Source: Microbulbifer marinus (GTDB taxonomy: Bacteria > Pseudomonadota > Gammaproteobacteria > Pseudomonadales > Cellvibrionaceae). From it: a DNA stretch of 64,000 nt. The translations under genes were made by a program, and so were the position numbers. The notes beneath the pieces are model-generated. The model was not told the origin of the DNA. It saw only the letters and a program-made list of their open reading frames with translations, and made no database searches. Location of the stretch: positions 558,001 through 622,000 of the forward strand of contig NZ_FNQO01000002.1 in the NCBI RefSeq assembly GCF_900107725.1, given 5' to 3'. This document shows positions 35,929 to 45,819 of this stretch, piece after piece (position 1 is the stretch's first letter; the number at the start of each line of letters is the position of its first letter).

Positions 35929-36291
35929 TCAGCGGACCAGACGCGCTACCAACACCCACTGCACGATCACACAGAGGCCGTAGCTGATAAACAGAGCCGC
36001 GGCATTCAGCGGCCTGACCGCGGCGAACACCGCCGCGAACCCCACCAGGGTCATCACAAATTTGCCGGTTTCCGCGCGGTAGAAGTTCCCTACCACCCGG
36101 TGTGCCGCGCGCGCTCCACTGTCGCGAAAGGCGCGCAGGCCAAAATATGCATTCGGCAGTGCGCACAGGGCACCGCCAATAAATACGGACAGGGCAGTCA
36201 CCGGATTGCCATTCAGGTGCAATACTGCACCCGCCACCGATACCAGCAACAGCTGTACCGCGGCAATCACTAACACTGGGGGTTTTGTCAT
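35929..36291 (-). CDS. atpI: ATP synthase assembly protein AtpI
   Basis: 120-residue membrane protein with four hydrophobic segments, first in the atp operon. AtpI/UncI helps c-ring assembly or Mg2+ supply and is not essential in most species. The FIGGALCALPNAYFGLRAFR loop and the FYRAETGKFVMTLVGFAAVF helix fit the gammaproteobacterial family. Sequence conservation is always low for this protein, so position in the operon is the main evidence. Confidence 0.88.
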   Translation of the reverse strand: MTKPPVLVIAAVQLLLVSVAGAVLHLNGNPVTALSVFIGGALCALPNAYFGLRAFRDSGARAAHRVVGNFYRAETGKFVMTLVGFAAVFAAVRPLNAAALFISYGLCVIVQWVLVARLVR

Positions 36292-36373
36292 AGGCGGGAT
36301 AAGCCGGCCCAGTTTGTTCGAGTTCAGGGACTCAGGTTTTAGTGCGCTGTCCGCCCAATTTTTGGGCGAGCGA

Positions 36374-36403
36374 ATTATAGGAGCAACCGCATCGCGGGTT
36401 CAA
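36374..36403 (-). promoter_or_regulatory. Sigma70-type promoter of the atp operon
   Basis: On the minus strand TTGAAC (36398-36403) and a perfect TATAAT (36374-36379) are separated by 18 bp. The predicted start is about 75 bp before atpI. A CGCCCAA/TTGGGCG hairpin (36352-36368) would sit at the very 5' end of the transcript. Confidence 0.72.
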
Positions 36404-36546
36404 CCGGCAAATGTCGCCAAGTTGTTTAAATTTCGATGGTTTTTACCCACCATTTGTCGACGGAGTAACTACAAATAGTCAACGGAGTGAGTGTTCGCCA
36501 ACAAAGGAATCGCGCGCCATTTTGGCGCACGATTTTCCAGGAGGGA

Positions 36547-37446
36547 TCAGTCCTCACTGTAGCCGAGGTGGGCGAGGATGCCGTCCAGTTCATCCAGGCT
36601 GCTGTACTTGAGCACCAGGCGGCCGACGCCCTTGTCGTTGTGATCGATGGCCACCGGCACACCGATCTTCTCGGCGAGGCGCTCGCTCAGGCGGCGGATA
36701 TTCGGATCCTCTTTCGGTTTGGCCGGGGCGGGATTTTGCGCCTGCTGCTGCAGGCGGCGGACCAGCGCTTCGGTCTGGCGCACGGTGAGACCACGGTCGA
36801 CCACCTGGCGGGCCGCGGCGCGCTGGGTTTCGCCGGCGAGGCCGAGCAGGGCCTTGGCGTGGCCCAGCTCCAGGTCGCCGCGCTCGAGGAAGGTGCGTAC
36901 CTCTTCCGTCAGGCTCAACAGGCGCAACAGGTTGGTGACCGCGGTGCGGGACTTGCCCACCGCATCGGCGACTTCCTGCTGGGTCAGCTGGAATTCGTCC
37001 TGCAGTCGCTTCAGCGCCGCGGCCTCCTCGATCGGGTTCAGGTCTTCGCGCTGGATGTTCTCGATCAGCGCCATGGCGATGGCAGCTTCGTCCGACACCT
37101 GGCGTACCAGTGCCGGTACCCGATCGAGTTCCGCCAGCTGTGCCGCGCGCCAGCGGCGCTCGCCAGCAATGATTTCGTATTTGCTGTCGCCCACCGGACG
37201 CACCACGATCGGCTGCATGATCCCCTGGGCGCGAATGGAGTCGGCGAGCTCCTGCAGCGACTCCTGCGGGAAGTCCCGGCGCGGCTGGTAACGGCCGCGC
37301 TGCAGGAATTCGATCGGCAGTTCGCGCAATTCTCCGTCGGCGACCGCCGCCGCATTGTCGCCGGTGGCGACCGCGATGGCTTCGCTGGCATTTTCACTGA
37401 TCAGGTGCGACAGGCCCCGGCCCAGCCCCTTGCGTTTGGCGGCCAT
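36547..37446 (-). CDS. parB: Chromosome partitioning protein ParB
   Basis: 299-residue CTP-dependent clamp that loads at parS and spreads along DNA. It begins with the Lys/Arg-rich ParA-activating peptide (AAKRKGLGRGLSHLI). The ParB/Srx domain has REDLNPIEEA-type and GERRWRAAQLA motifs (CTP pocket), followed by the helix-turn-helix (LTQQEVADAVGKSRTAVTNLLRLL) that reads parS. The C-terminal dimerisation domain starts near 245. Two perfect parS sites are in recF in this window. It lies 16 bp after parA. Confidence 0.96.
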   Translation of the reverse strand: MAAKRKGLGRGLSHLISENASEAIAVATGDNAAAVADGELRELPIEFLQRGRYQPRRDFPQESLQELADSIRAQGIMQPIVVRPVGDSKYEIIAGERRWRAAQLAELDRVPALVRQVSDEAAIAMALIENIQREDLNPIEEAAALKRLQDEFQLTQQEVADAVGKSRTAVTNLLRLLSLTEEVRTFLERGDLELGHAKALLGLAGETQRAAARQVVDRGLTVRQTEALVRRLQQQAQNPAPAKPKEDPNIRRLSERLAEKIGVPVAIDHNDKGVGRLVLKYSSLDELDGILAHLGYSED

Positions 37447-37462
37447 AACTTAGTACCTCTGG

Positions 37463-38269
37463 TTAAACCGCTTCCGCCACAGGGCGGCTTTGATTGGGAG
37501 ACTGATTGGCGGCGTGGCGGCGGGTCATTTCGCCGGCCAGCGCCAGGTAGGCGATGGCGCCCTTGGAGTGGCGATCGTAGTCGAGCGCCGGCTTGCCGAA
37601 ACTCGGCGCCTCGGCCAGGCGTACGTTGCGCGGAATGCAGGTGCGGTAGAGACGCTCACCGAAGTATTCCGACAGCTGTTCGGACACATCACTGGTGAGG
37701 CTGTTGCGCGGGTCATACATGGTGCGCAGGATGCCCTCAATCTTCAGTTCCGGGTTGGCGGCGCGCTGAATCTGGGTAATGGTATCGATCAGCGCGGACA
37801 GGCCCTCGAGGGCGTAGTACTCGCACTGCATCGGGATCAACACCCCGTGCGCGGCGCACAGGGCGTTGACCGTGAGCATGTTCAGGGACGGCGGGCAGTC
37901 GATCACGATGTAGTCGTAGCTGCCGGCGACGTCGCGCAGGGCGCGACGCAGGCGGGACTCGCGCCCGTCCATGTCCAACAGCTCCACCTCGGCGGCGGAA
38001 AGGTCGCCGTTGGCCGGCATCAGGTCGTAACCACTCTCGGTAGAGACTATCGCCTTGCGGGCGGGCAGCTCGGAAGCCAGCACGTCGTAGCTGGAAAGCT
38101 GCAGTTCGCTCTTGTCAACGCCGCTGCCCATGGTGGCATTGCCCTGCGGATCGAGATCGATCAGCAGCACGCGGCGCTTGTTGGCGACCAGGGATGCGGC
38201 CAGATTCACACAGGTGGTGGTCTTGCCCACACCACCTTTCTGGTTGGCCACAGCAAATATCTTGCTCAA
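37463..38269 (-). CDS. parA: Chromosome partitioning ATPase ParA (Soj)
   Basis: 268-residue Walker-type ATPase. The deviant P-loop is KGGVGKTT (11-18), with LLIDLDPQGNATMGSG and DYIVIDCPPSLNMLTVNAL as switch regions. It lacks the extra N-terminal DNA-binding domain of plasmid ParA proteins, so it is the chromosomal Soj type. It forms the origin-segregation pair with ParB. The order mnmG-rsmG-parA-parB is the standard one near gammaproteobacterial origins. Confidence 0.96.
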   Translation of the reverse strand: MSKIFAVANQKGGVGKTTTCVNLAASLVANKRRVLLIDLDPQGNATMGSGVDKSELQLSSYDVLASELPARKAIVSTESGYDLMPANGDLSAAEVELLDMDGRESRLRRALRDVAGSYDYIVIDCPPSLNMLTVNALCAAHGVLIPMQCEYYALEGLSALIDTITQIQRAANPELKIEGILRTMYDPRNSLTSDVSEQLSEYFGERLYRTCIPRNVRLAEAPSFGKPALDYDRHSKGAIAYLALAGEMTRRHAANQSPNQSRPVAEAV

Positions 38270-38413
38270 GGTTCTTATCCTTTGTTCTCCCGAAAAGCGC
38301 TCTCCCCGATGCTTTTCGAGTTTCGCCGCGGAAAGCCGGCATCGATTGGCACTCTTGTCCTTGAAAAGGGAGTGCGCAGGTCTTGCAAAATTAAGCGTCT
38401 AGATTTGCGGGAT

Positions 38414-39061
38414 TTACGCCAGGCTGCCGCGCTTTTCATCGCGGGCGAGTACGATAAGGTGGCGATCCGCGTCGCAACCCGGTACCGACAGGGGGTGCAC
38501 CCGTTCGACCTTAATCCCTTTTGGAAGTGCGCTCAACTCATCTTCCGGTAACTTGCCCTTCATAGCGTAAAACTTACCACCGGGCGCTAGCAAGTGCTCA
38601 CTTCCATTCACCATGTCGACAATGGAAGCGAAGGCTCTGGAGACCACGCAGGCGAACTTCTGCGCCGGCTGGAATTCCTCCACCCGCTCGTTGACCACCT
38701 GCACATTGGGCAGCGGCAGGGTGCTCGCCACCTGAAACAGGAAACGGGTCTTCTTGCCGTTGCTGTCCAGCAGGGTCACCGGCCTGTCCGGGTGCACAAT
38801 CGCCAGCGGGATGCCGGGCAGGCCGCCGCCGCTGCCGACGTCGATGATCGCTCCCTCGCCACACAGGTTCACGACGCTTAGACTGTCGATGATGTGCCGC
38901 TCGAGCATCTGCTGCGGGTCGCGAATCGCCGACAGGTTGTAGGCGGCGTTCCAGCGTGCGAACAGCGCCAGGTACTCCAGCAGCTTGTCCTGCTGTTCGG
39001 GGCTCAGCGCCACCGACATCTGCGCGGCCGCGTCACACAGGCGCGGGCGGAATTCTTCCAT
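38414..39061 (-). CDS. rsmG: 16S rRNA (guanine527-N7)-methyltransferase
   Basis: 215-residue SAM-dependent methyltransferase that modifies G527 of 16S rRNA; loss gives low-level streptomycin resistance in other bacteria. Markers are WNAAYNLSAIRDP (about 37-49), the SAM-binding IDVGSGGGLPGIPLAI, LLDSNGKKTRFL, and SRAFASIVDMV. It begins 61 bp downstream of the mnmG end on the same strand. A 144-bp gap separates it from parA. Confidence 0.95.
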   Translation of the reverse strand: MEEFRPRLCDAAAQMSVALSPEQQDKLLEYLALFARWNAAYNLSAIRDPQQMLERHIIDSLSVVNLCGEGAIIDVGSGGGLPGIPLAIVHPDRPVTLLDSNGKKTRFLFQVASTLPLPNVQVVNERVEEFQPAQKFACVVSRAFASIVDMVNGSEHLLAPGGKFYAMKGKLPEDELSALPKGIKVERVHPLSVPGCDADRHLIVLARDEKRGSLA

Positions 39062-39122
39062 CTGCGAAGTAATTGTCAGATCTCCCCAATCAGACCCCGT
39101 GGGGCGGCAAAATCAAAACTGG

Positions 39123-41012
39123 TTACACGGCTTTCTTGCGGGTCAGCAAGCCGCGCTTCTTCAACTGGATCAGCAGCAGTGACACGGCGGCCGGGGTGAC
39201 ACCGGGAATCCGCGATGCGCGCGCCAGCGTGTCCGGGCGGGTATCGCCGAGCTTCTGCTTCACCTCGCTGGAGAGGCCGGAAACTTCGCTGTAGTCGAAG
39301 TCCGCCGGGATCGGCGTGTCCTCGTAGGCCTGCAGGCGCTCGATCTCTTCGCGCTGGCGATCGATATAGCCGGCGTACTTGGCGGAGATCTCCACCTGTT
39401 CAGCCACCTGCTCGTCCTGAACCGGCTCGCCTTTCAGCGACGCCACATCGGCGTAACCCAGCTCCGGTCGGCGCAGCAGGTCCATCAGGCTGTATTCGCG
39501 TGCCAGCGGTTGCGGCAACTTCACTTCGACGGCGGCAGCCTGCGGCGTCTGCGGGTGCACCCAGGTATCGCGCAAGCGCTGCTCCTCGCGGGCGATGGCT
39601 TCGCGCTTGTCGCTGAACGCGGCCCAGCGCGCGTCGTCGACCAGGCCGAGCTCTCGGCCCTTTTCGGTCAGGCGCAGATCCGCGTTGTCCTCGCGCAGCA
39701 ACAGCCGGTACTCGGCGCGGCTGGTGAACATGCGGTAGGGCTCTTTGGTGCCGCTGGTGATCAGGTCGTCCACCAGCACACCGAGATAGGCCTCGTCGCG
39801 GCGCGGCGACCAGTGCTCTTTGCCCTGAGCCTGCAGCGCGGCATTGGCGCCGGCCAGCAGGCCCTGGGCGGCCGCCTCTTCGTAGCCGGTGGTGCCGTTG
39901 ATCTGGCCAGCGAAGTAGAGGCCCTGAATAAACTTGGTTTGCAGAGACGGCAGCAGGTCGCGCGGATCGAAAAAGTCGTACTCGATGGCGTAACCCGGGC
40001 GGGTAATGTGCGCCTTCTCGAACCCCTTGATCGAGTGCACCAGCTCAATCTGCACGTCGAAGGGCAGGCTGGTGGAGATGCCATTGGGGTAGAGCTCGTT
40101 GGTCGTCAGGCCCTCGGGCTCGATAAAGATCTGGTGGCTGTCCTTGTCGGCGAAACGGTGCACCTTGTCCTCGATGGACGGGCAGTAGCGCGGACCAATG
40201 CCCTCGATGACACCGGAGTACATCGGCGAACGGTCCAGGCCGCCGCGGATAACGTCGTGGGTGCGGCTATTGGTGTGGGTGATCCAGCAGCAGACCTGGC
40301 GCGGGTGCTGGTCGCGGTTGCCGAGATAGGACATCACCGGGGTGGGGCTGTCGCCCCACTGCTCCTCGAGACCGGAGAAGTCGACCGAGCGCGCATCGAT
40401 ACGCGGCGGCGTGCCGGTTTTCAGGCGCTCGACGCGGAAGGGCAGCTCGCGCAGCCGCTCCGCCAGTGCAATTGACGGCGGGTCCCCGGCGCGGCCGCCG
40501 GAGTGGCTGTCGAGGCCGATATGGATACGCCCACCGAGGAAGGTACCCGCGGTGATAACCACCGTCTTGGCGCGAAAGCGCACGCCTGCATTGGTGACGA
40601 CACCGACGACGCGCTCACCCTCGACGATCAGGTCGTCCGCAGCCTGCTGAAAGATCTCCAGGTTTTGCTGGCGCTCAAGAATCGAACGGATCGCCGCCCG
40701 GTACAGGGCGCGGTCCGCCTGGACGCGAGTCGCCCGCACCGCGGGGCCCTTGCGGGCGTTCAGTACACGGAACTGGATGCCGCCCAGATCGGTGGCCTCG
40801 GCCATGGCGCCACCGAGGGCATCCACTTCCTTGACCAGGTGACTCTTGCCGATGCCGCCGATGGCCGGATTGCAGGACATCTGCCCCAGCGTCTCGATGT
40901 TGTGCGTCAGCAGCAGTGTGGTCGCCCCCATACGCGCAGCCGCCAGCGAGGCCTCGGTGCCGGCATGGCCGCCGCCGATCACTATCACGTCGTATGTCTT
41001 GGGGAAATCCAT
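39123..41012 (-). CDS. mnmG: tRNA uridine-5-carboxymethylaminomethyl modification enzyme MnmG
   Basis: 629-residue FAD protein that with MnmE modifies the wobble uridine of several tRNAs. The dinucleotide-binding loop is GGGHAGTE (13-20), followed by [21 protein letters not shown] and the FAD/NADH region [12 protein letters not shown]; the C-terminal tRNA-binding helical domain ends the protein. I start at the ATG at 41012 ([14 protein letters not shown]). The partner gene mnmE is at 42457-43833. The 709 bp upstream contain the AT-rich, DnaA-box-like region reported separately. Confidence 0.97.
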   Translation of the reverse strand: MDFPKTYDVIVIGGGHAGTEASLAAARMGATTLLLTHNIETLGQMSCNPAIGGIGKSHLVKEVDALGGAMAEATDLGGIQFRVLNARKGPAVRATRVQADRALYRAAIRSILERQQNLEIFQQAADDLIVEGERVVGVVTNAGVRFRAKTVVITAGTFLGGRIHIGLDSHSGGRAGDPPSIALAERLRELPFRVERLKTGTPPRIDARSVDFSGLEEQWGDSPTPVMSYLGNRDQHPRQVCCWITHTNSRTHDVIRGGLDRSPMYSGVIEGIGPRYCPSIEDKVHRFADKDSHQIFIEPEGLTTNELYPNGISTSLPFDVQIELVHSIKGFEKAHITRPGYAIEYDFFDPRDLLPSLQTKFIQGLYFAGQINGTTGYEEAAAQGLLAGANAALQAQGKEHWSPRRDEAYLGVLVDDLITSGTKEPYRMFTSRAEYRLLLREDNADLRLTEKGRELGLVDDARWAAFSDKREAIAREEQRLRDTWVHPQTPQAAAVEVKLPQPLAREYSLMDLLRRPELGYADVASLKGEPVQDEQVAEQVEISAKYAGYIDRQREEIERLQAYEDTPIPADFDYSEVSGLSSEVKQKLGDTRPDTLARASRIPGVTPAAVSLLLIQLKKRGLLTRKKAV

Positions 41013-41045
41013 AGCCACAGTCACAGGGTGTAAAAAAGGGCGCAC

Positions 41046-41754
41046 ATTTTATAGGCAGTTGGTGCAATACAGCAATTGGTGCCGCTGGGTATTTGCCTTC
41101 TGGAACTATAAGGCGAGTAGCCCCTTCCCGCCCGATCAAGAATTGACCAGAGGGTTGCCGGTTCTCTTTTAATGATTAATTAACTTATACATTTCTTGTA
41201 TAGGTAGGGTTTTGTATTAGTTGTTTTTATTAGGGCCGGCGATTTCTTGTATAACCTGAAAAAATGTTTATAAATCATTAGCTTAGGTGGTCTTCCAGGC
41301 TGCTGATAACCGCTTGGCCGAAGGCGGAGTAAGCGCGGTACGCGGCTGTGGACGGACGGGATAACTTTGCCCGGTTTGCGGTGGCGACGAAGTTATGCCC
41401 GCCCTGGTAGGCAGGGTTTGTCGCTGTTACCCCCGACTTTGCCCACAGCCAGTAGCGGTTCGTCGATCTCGGCCGGTTTTCTGCTGAATAGCTTGGGGGT
41501 TATCTGTGTACAAGCGTGCAATCTGGATAAGTCTGTGTATAGATGTGCGCAACTTTTGTGGTTTTAGCGTGTTTTGGCCGGTATTCGGTACGGCGCGCGC
41601 CGGCCCTGTGGATGTTTGCCGGTGGCCGGCGGGAGTGGGAAGCGGGGATGCGCAGGTGAGGTGGCGGGAACCAAATGGCGCCCCCGGTATCGCAGAATCA
41701 GTTAGGCGGGCTTTTAACGGTACTTGCCGCGTCGCGAACGCTGGAGGTGTTGTC
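41046..41754. other. AT-rich non-coding region with DnaA-box-like sites
   Basis: No gene recognised. 41165-41285 is markedly AT-rich in a GC-rich genome and holds two exact copies of ATTTCTTGTATA (41191-41202 and 41242-41253) plus TTGTATTAG and TTGTTTTTATTAG. About 220 bp on, four same-strand sites near the DnaA consensus TGTGNATAA lie at 41505-41513, 41522-41530, 41534-41542 (one mismatch each) and 41544-41552 (two mismatches). The layout resembles the unwinding element and box array of E. coli oriC, which also adjoins mnmG. No exact box is present. Confidence 0.45.
41191..41253. repeat. 12-bp direct repeats in an AT-rich tract
   Basis: ATTTCTTGTATA occurs exactly at 41191-41202 and 41242-41253, start-to-start distance 51 bp (about five helical turns). 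It is a candidate DNA-unwinding element or binding site for an origin or promoter protein. Confidence 0.6.
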
Positions 41755-42426
41755 GTGCTGAATATGAATTTTGCCGAGCGCGTGGTGGTGGATACCGCGA
41801 GTATGCCCTGGCAGCCGAGTCCGATGGCGGGCGTGGAGCGTAAGCCACTGGCCCGCGAGGACGCCGAATCCGGTCACGCAACCAGCATTGTGCGTTACGC
41901 CGCCGGGGCGCGATTTGCTGCGCACAGGCACCCCGGCGGTGAAGAGATTTTCGTATTGGACGGTGTGTTTTCCGATGAGTCCGGTGATTACCCGGCCGGG
42001 ACTTATATCCGCAATCCGCCGGACAGCTCGCATGCCCCCTATAGCGAGCCGGGCTGTACGCTGTTCGTGAAACTGCACCAGTTTTCCCCGGGAGATACGG
42101 AAACCGTGCGCATCAATACGCATGAGGCGCCGTGGTTGCCCGGGCAGGGCGGGCTGCAGGTGATGCCGCTGCACAGCTTTGAGGGGGAGCACACGGCGCT
42201 GGTGAAGTGGCCGAAGGGGGAGCGGTTTACCCCGCACAGCCACTTCGGCGGTGAGGAAATCCTGGTGTTGTCCGGGACCTTTATGGACGAGTACGGTGAA
42301 TACCCGCCCGGTTGCTGGCTGCGCAGCCCTCACCTGAGTCGCCATCACCCATTCGTGAAGGACGAAACCGTGATCCTGGTGAAGACCGGGCACCTGCCAC
42401 TGGCTGGGCCGGACGAGGCAGCCTGA
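41755..42426 (+). CDS. Tandem cupin protein related to the ChrR cupin domain
   Basis: 223-residue protein made of two similar cupin folds. Repeat 1 (about 55-125) has HRHPGGEEIFVLDGVFSDESGDYPAGTY, and repeat 2 (about 160-220) has HSHFGGEEILVLSGTFMDEYGEYPPGCW, so it arose by internal duplication. The pattern matches the C-terminal cupin of ChrR-type anti-sigma factors, but the zinc anti-sigma domain and a sigma-factor partner are absent. The His/Glu sets suggest two metal sites. I choose the GTG at 41755, seven bases after GGAGG; the ATG at 41764 is possible but too far from it. It converges on mnmE. Function unknown. Confidence 0.8.
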   Translation: MLNMNFAERVVVDTASMPWQPSPMAGVERKPLAREDAESGHATSIVRYAAGARFAAHRHPGGEEIFVLDGVFSDESGDYPAGTYIRNPPDSSHAPYSEPGCTLFVKLHQFSPGDTETVRINTHEAPWLPGQGGLQVMPLHSFEGEHTALVKWPKGERFTPHSHFGGEEILVLSGTFMDEYGEYPPGCWLRSPHLSRHHPFVKDETVILVKTGHLPLAGPDEAA

Positions 42427-42456
42427 GCATCCGCGGTATGGCGGAAACTTCGGCGG

Positions 42457-43833
42457 TCACTTGCCGATACAGAAGCTGCCGAAGATTTTGCCCAGTAACT
42501 CGTCGGCGCTGACGGCACCGGTAATCTCCCCCAGAGCGTGCTGGGCCAGGCGCAGGTCCTCCGCCAGCAATTCGCCGGCGCCGCTGGCATGTAGCTGGCT
42601 GGCGCCCTGCTCGATAAAGGCCTTCGCGCGCGCCAAGGCTTCCAGGTGACGGCGGCGGGCGCTGAAATTGCCCTCGGCGGCGCCGCTGTACCCCATGCAC
42701 TGTTTCAGGTGCTCTTTCAGAGATTCCAGCCCGGAGCCGGTCCTGGCACTGATGGCGATGACCGGCACGCCGTCGGTATGGGCCTGCAGGCCGGCGCTGT
42801 AGTCAGTGAGATCGATCTTGTTCAGCACCAGCGTCAGTTTTTCCGCATCCGGCAGCTGGGCGGTGAACTCCGGCCACACCGCCTCCGGGTCTAGGGTGTG
42901 TGCCTGTTCGGCGTCGACGACCAGCAGCACCCGGTCCGCGTGGCGGATTTCTTCCCAGGCGCGTTCGATGCCGATCTGTTCCACACGGTCGGGCGCGTCG
43001 CGCAATCCGGCGGTATCGGCAAACTGCAGCGGCATGCCGTCAATATCGATATATTCGCGCAATATGTCCCGGGTGGTACCGGCGATATCGGTGACGATGG
43101 CCGCATCGCGGCCGGCCAGCGCGTTCAACAAACTGGACTTGCCGGCATTCGGGCGACCGGCGATGGCGACCCGCATGCCCTCGCGCATGATGCTGCCCTG
43201 GCGCGCCTGGGTTTCTACGGCGGTCAGCTGTGCCTGCAGTGCCGCCAGATCCGCCGAAACCTTGCCGTCGGCGAGAAAATCGATTTCTTCTTCAGGAAAG
43301 TCGATCGATGCTTCGACGTAGATGCGCAAATGCGTCAGATTCTCGACTAAATCTTCGATTTTTTCGGAAAATACACCCTGCAGGGAGCGCATCGCGTTGC
43401 GCGCTGCCTGGGTGCTGCCGGCCTCGATCAGGTCGGCAATCGCCTCTGCCTGGGCCAGATCGATCTTGTCGTTCAGGAATGCGCGCTCGGAAAACTCCCC
43501 CGGGCGGGCTTGGCGTGCACCTAGCTCAATCGTTGCGTGCAACAGCTGATCGAGAAGCACCGGGCCGCCGTGTCCCTGCAGTTCCACCACATCCTCACCG
43601 GTAAAGGAATTGGGGCCGGGGAAGAACAGCGCGATGCCCTGGTCGATCAGCTGCTCGCCGCGGGTGAAATTGCGGTAGTGGGCGTAGCGCGGTTTTAGTT
43701 CGCGCGCGCCACAGATGCCGTGGGCAATTTCCAGGGCGCGGGGCCCGGACAGACGGATGACACCGATGCCACCGCGACCGGGTGCGGTGGCGACGGCGGC
43801 GATGGTGTCGCGGTTGATGCTTTGCTGGCTCAT
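42457..43833 (-). CDS. mnmE: tRNA modification GTPase MnmE
   Basis: 458-residue dimeric GTPase that works with MnmG to install cmnm5/mnm5 groups on wobble uridines. The N-terminal tetrahydrofolate-binding domain (1-118) has [12 protein letters not shown] and [18 protein letters not shown]. The G domain is inserted in a helical domain: GRPNAGKS at 226-233, [19 protein letters not shown]. The C-terminus carries the catalytic FCIGK motif at 454-458. It is 77 bp downstream of yidC on the same strand, with a weak hairpin between. Confidence 0.97.
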   Translation of the reverse strand: MSQQSINRDTIAAVATAPGRGGIGVIRLSGPRALEIAHGICGARELKPRYAHYRNFTRGEQLIDQGIALFFPGPNSFTGEDVVELQGHGGPVLLDQLLHATIELGARQARPGEFSERAFLNDKIDLAQAEAIADLIEAGSTQAARNAMRSLQGVFSEKIEDLVENLTHLRIYVEASIDFPEEEIDFLADGKVSADLAALQAQLTAVETQARQGSIMREGMRVAIAGRPNAGKSSLLNALAGRDAAIVTDIAGTTRDILREYIDIDGMPLQFADTAGLRDAPDRVEQIGIERAWEEIRHADRVLLVVDAEQAHTLDPEAVWPEFTAQLPDAEKLTLVLNKIDLTDYSAGLQAHTDGVPVIAISARTGSGLESLKEHLKQCMGYSGAAEGNFSARRRHLEALARAKAFIEQGASQLHASGAGELLAEDLRLAQHALGEITGAVSADELLGKIFGSFCIGK

Positions 43834-43861
43834 GGGCAGAGTTTACTCGACAGAATGCAAA

Positions 43862-43881
43862 GGGGCCGCAAAAGCGGCCCC
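43862..43881 (-). terminator. Weak terminator between yidC and mnmE
   Basis: GGGGCCGC and GCGGCCCC form a perfect 8-bp stem around AAAA. On the minus strand only three T residues follow, so read-through from yidC into mnmE is likely. Confidence 0.5.
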
Positions 43882-43910
43882 TCGGTATGCGTGTAACTTG
43901 TGTGCGGGTG

Positions 43911-45575
43911 TCAGACCTTGCCGGCCTCCACCTGCTTGTTGATATACCAAGTCTGCGCAATGGTGATCAGGTTGTTGGCAATCCAGTACAGCACCAGGCC
44001 GGCCGGGAACCACAGGAAGAAGAACGTCATCATGACCGGCATCAACTGCATGATGCGCGCCTGGGTCGGATCGGTCGGCTGCGGGTTCAGTTTCTGCATG
44101 AACCACATCGAGGCACCCATCAGTACCGGCAGGATAAAGTAGGGGTCCTTGGCCGACAGATCGTGAATCCACAGGATCCAGGGGGCGTGACGCAGCTCGA
44201 CGGTCTCGGTCAGCATCCAGTAGAGGGCGATAAATACCGGCATCTGCAGCAGAATCGGCAGGCAGCCCCCCATCGGGTTGATCTTCTCCCGGCGGTAGAG
44301 CTTCATTGTCTCTTCCGCCAGCTTCTGGCGATTGTCCTTGTACTGCTCCTGCAGCTTCTTCATCTGCGGCGCAAACTTGCGCATGCGCGCCATCGACTTG
44401 GTGCCGGCTGCAGACAGCGGGAACAGCAGCGCCTTGATGAACACGGTCAGCAGGATGATGGCCCAACCCCAGTTGCTGATGATGTGTTCCTGGATGAAAT
44501 GCAGCACGCGGAACAGCGGCTTGGCGATCCACCAGAGCCAGCCGTAATCGACGGTCAGATCCAGGTAAGGGGAGATTTCTTCGAGGCGGTACACATCCTT
44601 GGGCCCGGCGTAGAAGGCGGCGCTCAACTCACCCTGGGTGCCGGCGGCGATTTGAACCTGTGGCGATGTGAAGCCCATGCGGAACAGACCGTTGGACAGC
44701 TGGCGCAGCTCGAAGGTGTTGCGCGCATCCTGCGTCGGAATCCACGCGCTCAGGAAGTAGTGCTGCACCATCGCCACCCAGCCGCCTTCGATGGTTTCGC
44801 GGGTGGGCTTTTCGGCAATCTCTTCAAAGTCCTGCTTGAAGTAGTTTTCCTCGCTGGTGTGCAGCGCCGCGCCGAGGAAAGGTGACATGCCGATACCGGT
44901 GTCCGCCGGCGGTTCGCGATCATCGCGCTTGATCTGGCCGAACAGGGCGGCGGACCAGGGCTTGTCGCTTGTGTTGTCGACCAGGTAGGAGACCTCGACT
45001 AGATAGTCGCCGCGGTTGAAGGTGAAGCGCTTGGTGATGTTGGCGCCGGGCTGCTTCAGGGTCAGGTCGACTACCAGTGCATCTTTGCCTTCGCTGAGGG
45101 CGTACTGGGTTTTGGCCGCGTTGAACAGCGGGCGGCCGGCGGCGCTATCGGTGCCGTTTGCACCAATCAGGCCGCTCTGGGCGATATAGGTGTGATCGCG
45201 GGTCTGGTTCAGCAGAATCAGCGGGCGGTCTGGGGTGTGCAGCTCTTCTTCGTACTGGCGCAGTGCGACCTTGACGATGTCGCCACCGCGGGGGTCGATC
45301 AGCAGTTCAAACGCATCGGTGGTGACGCGCACCAGCTCGCGCTGGCCGGTCTGCTCCGTATCTGTGCTGGCGCCGGCCGGGGGCTGCAGTTGCGGTACGT
45401 CGCTGTCGCCGGTCTCCTTTTTCGGGGCGGTCACTGCGCCCTGGCTGTCACTGCGCACCACGGTTTCCCGATCAACCGCCGGCGTGTGCTGCTCTTTGAA
45501 TTCATTCCACTGAAAAATCAGTGCCAGAACGACTGCGGCGATTCCACCAAGCAGCGTGTAGCGTTGCCAATCCAT
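43911..45575 (-). CDS. yidC: Membrane protein insertase YidC
   Basis: 554-residue insertase of the Oxa1/YidC family. It has an N-terminal membrane helix (about 5-22, [16 protein letters not shown]), a large periplasmic beta-sandwich domain (about 60-340), and the five conserved membrane helices with [51 protein letters not shown] spread across the substrate groove and cytoplasmic loop. The long periplasmic domain is the Gram-negative form. It lies 4 bp after yidD in the rpmH-rnpA-yidD-yidC-mnmE order. Confidence 0.97.
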   Translation of the reverse strand: [554 protein letters not shown]

Positions 45576-45579
45576 CTTG

Positions 45580-45819
45580 TTACCTAGAAAGAGTGTTCTT
45601 TTGTCGAGCGGGGGGAACCGGATCCATGCCGCCGGGATGCCAAGGGTGGCATTTTATAAGGCGGCGCCCGGTTAAATAACCCCCTTTGAGGAATCCATGG
45701 GTTTTTAATGCCTCTTCCGCATAATGCGAACAGGTCGGGTAGAAACGGCACTGGTTGCCGACCCAGGGACTGGCCACGTAGCGGTACAGGTGGATCAGTT
45801 TGATGGCCAGCCAGTTCAT
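45580..45819 (-). CDS. yidD: Membrane protein insertion efficiency factor YidD
   Basis: 79-residue small basic protein of the YidD family, thought to sit at the inner membrane near YidC and help insertion. Markers are LIHLYRYVASPWVGNQCRFYPTCSHYAEEAL with its conserved Cys residues and the RRLIKCHPWHPGGMDPVP block. The ATG at 45819 overlaps the rnpA stop in ATGA, which fixes the start; the longer frame to 45876 lies inside rnpA. Confidence 0.94.
   Translation of the reverse strand: MNWLAIKLIHLYRYVASPWVGNQCRFYPTCSHYAEEALKTHGFLKGGYLTGRRLIKCHPWHPGGMDPVPPARQKNTLSR

Noticed and set aside
36515-36530. GCGCCA/TGGCGC hairpin after parB
   Set aside because: The stem is six bases with no T-tract on the minus strand; too weak to call a terminator.
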